A stretch of DNA of 64,000 nt from Archegozetes longisetosus (Eukaryota; Arthropoda; Arachnida; Sarcoptiformes; Trhypochthoniidae). The stretch lies in NCBI GenBank assembly GCA_018873245.2, contig JAEMBT020000001.1, positions 744,001 through 808,000 on the forward strand, read 5' to 3'. Shown one piece after another: positions 60,690-64,000 of the stretch (the stretch's first letter is position 1; each line of letters opens with the position of its first letter). Below the pieces are notes generated by a model. That model saw only the letters and a program-made list of their open reading frames with translations, did no database searches and was not told the origin of the DNA. Made by a program: the position numbers and the translations under genes.

Positions 60690-62149
60690 GATATCGTCAA
60701 CTTATTTATTGTTTATTAATTTATGAATAGATTCAGTTATAGAGCAATCGAACTGACCGATATATAAGAATTTTATTGTTGATTCTGTTGGAGAAGATTT
60801 TTGCACTTTTAGCTATGATTAATTCTTTAAAATCTGAACTCAATATTAATTTGTTATGGCATAAATCTCACTCGTTGGATAATTAGTGGCTAGATTGTAC
60901 AAATGTTTAATGGACTGACTACAAGTCGGTACAGTTTTATATGAGAAAAGCATCCAAAAAGAATTATGCCCATAGGCACTATCCAGACCTTCCTCTATTT
61001 TATCTAGTGCTCGACCAGAACTTATAAAAGTATCTCTGTGCTATGTCCAACTATCTATTAAAGAAAATTTTAAAAACAAGTCTTTACATCGAATGCTAAT
61101 AAAGTTGACTTGATGGTTAGCAGCCAGCAATTATGTAGAACCATATAAAGGTTATGGTATTCAAGACATTCTCGTGAAAAAAACCTTGATCTGCTGTCAC
61201 TTTAGATGGTTTGCGAGCCTCAACAGTTACCGCAGAGATATTTTTAAACTTAAATCTAAGAATCAAACAGATGATGTTTCGAATAGTCGTCTACATATTC
61301 CTGATAATTTATTCTAAAAAGAATATTCTGTATTTATTGCTTATAATTGCATGAAATGATATTCATAATAGCTTTGATAGTATATCAATTCTTTAACTTT
61401 CAAGAATATTTCAAATTGTGGAGATAACTCGGAATATGATTTTCTAGGTGATAAGTTTCAAATAGAATGACTACAGAGGCGAATGTTTTCATTTATTTTG
61501 ATATCAAGTATCGAACAATAAAGAATAGAAAGTTAAACAAACTAAATTTGAAGTATATTTAATGTAAAAGAACAATCATTTAAGCATTAATAGTAAGTAC
61601 GCAAAAGAATATTGTGACTCGTGAGCAATGCCTGTTTTTACGCATCACTTATTGCATGAAATCCTGGTCAACATTCAATCATTCTTCAAGTACTATTTAA
61701 TTGATCCATTGCTTTGATTTTAGAATACATAGTACAAGATTGAGCGTAGAATATGATTTTGGAAACTTCACACTACGTTTAAATAATTAAAAATGTACTT
61801 CAACTTCAAGTTTAAACAAGTCTAACTATGCAATGCAACTATTATTTGATTTAAATGTGAGTGTGATTTGCCAACAATATAATGCATCGCTACTTCACAC
61901 CAGTGGTCAAAAGTTAAGCATTATCTCAATCAAATTTGAGTGCTAGAGAACTGAGGCGACACAAGTTTGACTGCGCGTTCAAAACACTAATTCAAATCGA
62001 GTATTTAATTAACGTTCGAGAGTACTTTTAGAATGTGTTCAATCCATATTAAATTAGATTCATTAGTTATTACTTAATTGAATGCATTGAAACGCGTCAT
62101 TTTATTTAATAGTCACATTATTTAATGTTTTTTATTAAGACTTGAACAA
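60690..62149. other. Intergenic region downstream of NOL11
   Basis: AT-rich; I see no gene, RNA or repeat that can be supported. Confidence 0.4.
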
Positions 62150-63080
62150 ATGCCAAAATATTGTGCTTTTCATTTCTGTCAATTAACAATTCACAACAAC
62201 TACAATAAAAGTTACGATCAAATTCAATATTTAGTTAGCAATAAATTTGGTATCGATTTGAAAAATTCTAAGAAATTAGATGTAAATGAAAATTTGATTA
62301 ACCACTCAACACTTGAAGAATATGTTAATAAAAGTAAAACTTCAGTCAATTATAAAACAAGTGAACACTTTCAACAAATAGACTATTGTTTTGATAAACA
62401 ATTTGAGTTGGCGTCAAAGTCTAAGTTCGAGGGAAACTCTCAAAACACAAAACCTTTTATGGAATCAAAAATTTGTCATCAGTTTATTGATAACAAGCCA
62501 CAATAAACAAACTTTTGTTCCAGAGCTACAAGTAGTAGACCAACAAAAAGAAAAATATCAAAATTGATGCCAAAAATGAATGATTCGTTTGACTGAACCA
62601 GTAAAAAGAGTTGTTTTAATTTTAGTCAAAACTTATCAAACGACACAAAATCCATGTCAAAAGTAAACCAATCATTGGATGAGTGTTTCATACAATTGAA
62701 TGCCTGGAGAAAGTGTTTTTCATAAACAAATTGACGACAGTTACAGAATTGGTATTCGGTCTCAAGCTCACCAAAATATAAATATATTTAAAAAGATAAG
62801 AATAATTTGAATAAGTGGCAAAAGAGCTCTCAGTTTGTCAAAAAAGTGAATCACAAAAAACTTGCAACAATTTATTGACTGAAAAGAGCTCATAATTCCT
62901 CAGTTCTTTGTCACAAACAAGGTCTCAAAATATAGAAACAAGACGAAAGATAATGACTATTCAATAAATAGTAATACTTTGACTCCTAAAAATGTTAAAA
63001 ATGAATTTAATTTTTTCAACTTATACTCCGCAACAGTTCGCAAACAATTAATGCGCAAAACTCATTCCAATTCTTATCAA
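62150..63080 (+). pseudogene. Decaying gene, possible THAP-type zinc-finger start
   Basis: An intact 118-codon frame (62150-62506) opens MPKYCAFHFCQL, recalling the M-P-x-x-C-x(2-4)-C start of THAP DNA-binding domains. The later THAP residues (the Pro- and Trp-containing core and the C-x2-H pair) are not evident. Downstream to about 63080 the same strand keeps polar Ser/Lys/Asn-rich coding-like blocks (SSRPTKRKISKLMPKMNDSF, SQNLSNDTKSMSKVNQSLDE, SQTRSQNIETRRK) broken by stops and frame changes. This fits a gene losing function or an unresolved multi-exon gene. The THAP link is tentative. Confidence 0.35.
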
Positions 63081-63223
63081 AAGATATATTATTACTAAAT
63101 ATAAATGTATTTAAAATATACGATTGCTTTTGGAAATTATAAGATTTTTGTTAATAGTTAATTATAAAACTTATTAAATATTATTTAACTATTAAAATGA
63201 ACAAAATTTTGATAAATTCTTGA

Positions 63224-64000
63224 TTACTGATAAGTGTTTGCGAACCAATTATTTTGTTGAGACATTTGATGCGGAAATTGTTGATAATTGTTTACATAGT
63301 AGTGATTGTACGGAGAATTCGGTGTATTCGGAGGAACGCGAATATTTATGGGACTATTTCTGGTATATCTTTGGCCATAATTTCTATTATTTGATTCATT
63401 ATTGGCATTATGACGACGCCTTCCTTTTGCCCTTTCTTTCTGTTTCTGTAATCTCTCGGTTTCGTCGTCTGAAAAGTCTATGACATCTTCTGGCGGCTCG
63501 TTGTTGTGCTTCCACGAGGCGTCCGACCCTTTAATTCGCCGCAATTGTTCAGCAAAAACATATCCGGTGATTGGCTTTTGATAATTTGCCGCGAAATATA
63601 CAGGCGTTTCGGCGGTTATATTGCGCTCAGCGATTTGTTGATTACTATTAAATCGAACGGCATATCGCGGCTCAACCACTGGTCCGAACACATCAAACAC
63701 TGAACCCAAAGGAGAACCATCTTTGAGAAATAGAACGGAATCCAAGTCTAAGGCAGGCATTGATCGAAATGATTGGACGACTACTAACTGATCAACTATT
63801 GCAAAGACTCTCCCAATTTGTGTTAACTCTTCGACATTGACTTTAATACTCAAGTTCTCGATCGGTGGCAATTCATCGATACTTAATTCACCTTTCGTTT
63901 TAACACAATTACGTCCTTTATTTTTATCATTACTTTTACTATTATTTTGTTTATCTGTTTGCATAAAGTCATCATCATTCGAGTCATCTTCTGATGATAG
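63224..64000 (-). CDS. NAF1: NAF1, H/ACA snoRNP assembly factor, 3' part (runs off the window)
   Basis: Assembly factor that holds dyskerin during H/ACA snoRNP and telomerase RNP maturation in the nucleus, before GAR1 replaces it. The visible 258 C-terminal residues begin in an acidic Ser/Asp run (SSEDDSNDDDF). The Gar1/Naf1 core follows: GELSIDELPPIENLSIKV, IGRVFAIVDQLVVVQS, GSPLGSVFDVFGPVVEPRYA, and GSDASWKHNNEPPEDVIDFS (human GSDASWKNDQEPPPEVLDFS). The tail is Asn/Gln/Tyr-rich. The frame is still open at position 64000, so the N-terminus lies outside. No intron is seen in this part. Confidence 0.94.
   Translation of the reverse strand, partial: LSSEDDSNDDDFMQTDKQNNSKSNDKNKGRNCVKTKGELSIDELPPIENLSIKVNVEELTQIGRVFAIVDQLVVVQSFRSMPALDLDSVLFLKDGSPLGSVFDVFGPVVEPRYAVRFNSNQQIAERNITAETPVYFAANYQKPITGYVFAEQLRRIKGSDASWKHNNEPPEDVIDFSDDETERLQKQKERAKGRRRHNANNESNNRNYGQRYTRNSPINIRVPPNTPNSPYNHYYVNNYQQFPHQMSQQNNWFANTYQ

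Noticed and set aside
1..64000. tRNA, rRNA, CRISPR or virus-derived genes
   Set aside because: I looked for tRNA arms, direct-repeat arrays and viral polymerase or capsid motifs and saw none that could be supported.

Overview
The window is nuclear DNA of a small metazoan. It is AT-rich, its genes carry short GT-AG introns, and the proteins are animal (par-3, boule, TIMM9, QTRT1, CPT1, DNAJB6, CACYBP, NOL11, NAF1). A small arthropod, perhaps a mite, fits best, but no sequence here proves it. There are no operons, CRISPR arrays, rRNAs or tRNAs that I can see. The multi-exon genes were assembled by hand from similarity, GT-AG sites and phase; in each complete multi-exon model the coding length divides by three.

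Layout: 1-7.4 kb is the first coding exon of a par-3/bazooka gene (minus) and the start of its very long first intron. 8.9-10.8 kb (plus) is a membrane protein resembling the first half of polycystin-1 (GPS-like site, TM1, PLAT, TM2-5). 12.4-17.8 kb (minus) is LDHD, mitochondrial D-lactate dehydrogenase. One 3.2 kb LDHD intron holds, on the other strand, a second PLAT/5-TM paralogue interrupted by a 561-bp foldback-like element with a 9-bp target duplication, and also a decayed Lys/Asn/Ser-rich coding remnant. 18.2-21.8 kb carries TIMM9 (plus), intronless QTRT1 (minus) and a secreted elastase-like serine protease (minus). 26.5-31.7 kb is CPT1 (plus), with a 197-bp hAT-like MITE in an intron. 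35.5-37.7 kb is a long boule/DAZ-family RNA-binding protein (minus). 39.7-41.7 kb is PNPLA8/iPLA2-gamma (plus). 42.3-42.7 kb is another MITE-like element and 42.8-43.8 kb is DNAJB6 (minus). 43.9-57.4 kb is gene-poor, with a few orphan coding-like exons and a large inverted repeat at about 52-53.7 kb. 57.5-60.6 kb is the divergent pair CACYBP (minus) and NOL11 (plus). The window ends in a decayed ORF and the 3' part of NAF1 (minus).

The most notable observation is in LDHD. Two exactly 112-nt segments each encode a version of the catalytic GHVGDGNFH segment. Their splice phases fit the gene only if one or the other is used, so they look like mutually exclusive exons that swap the metal-binding part of the active site. 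Second is the pair of short polycystin-1-like PLAT/5-TM proteins, one of them broken by the foldback element. Functionally, several genes are mitochondrial (LDHD, TIMM9, CPT1, PNPLA8) and two concern ribosome or snoRNP biogenesis (NOL11, NAF1); this is ordinary metazoan gene neighbourhood, not an operon-like system.
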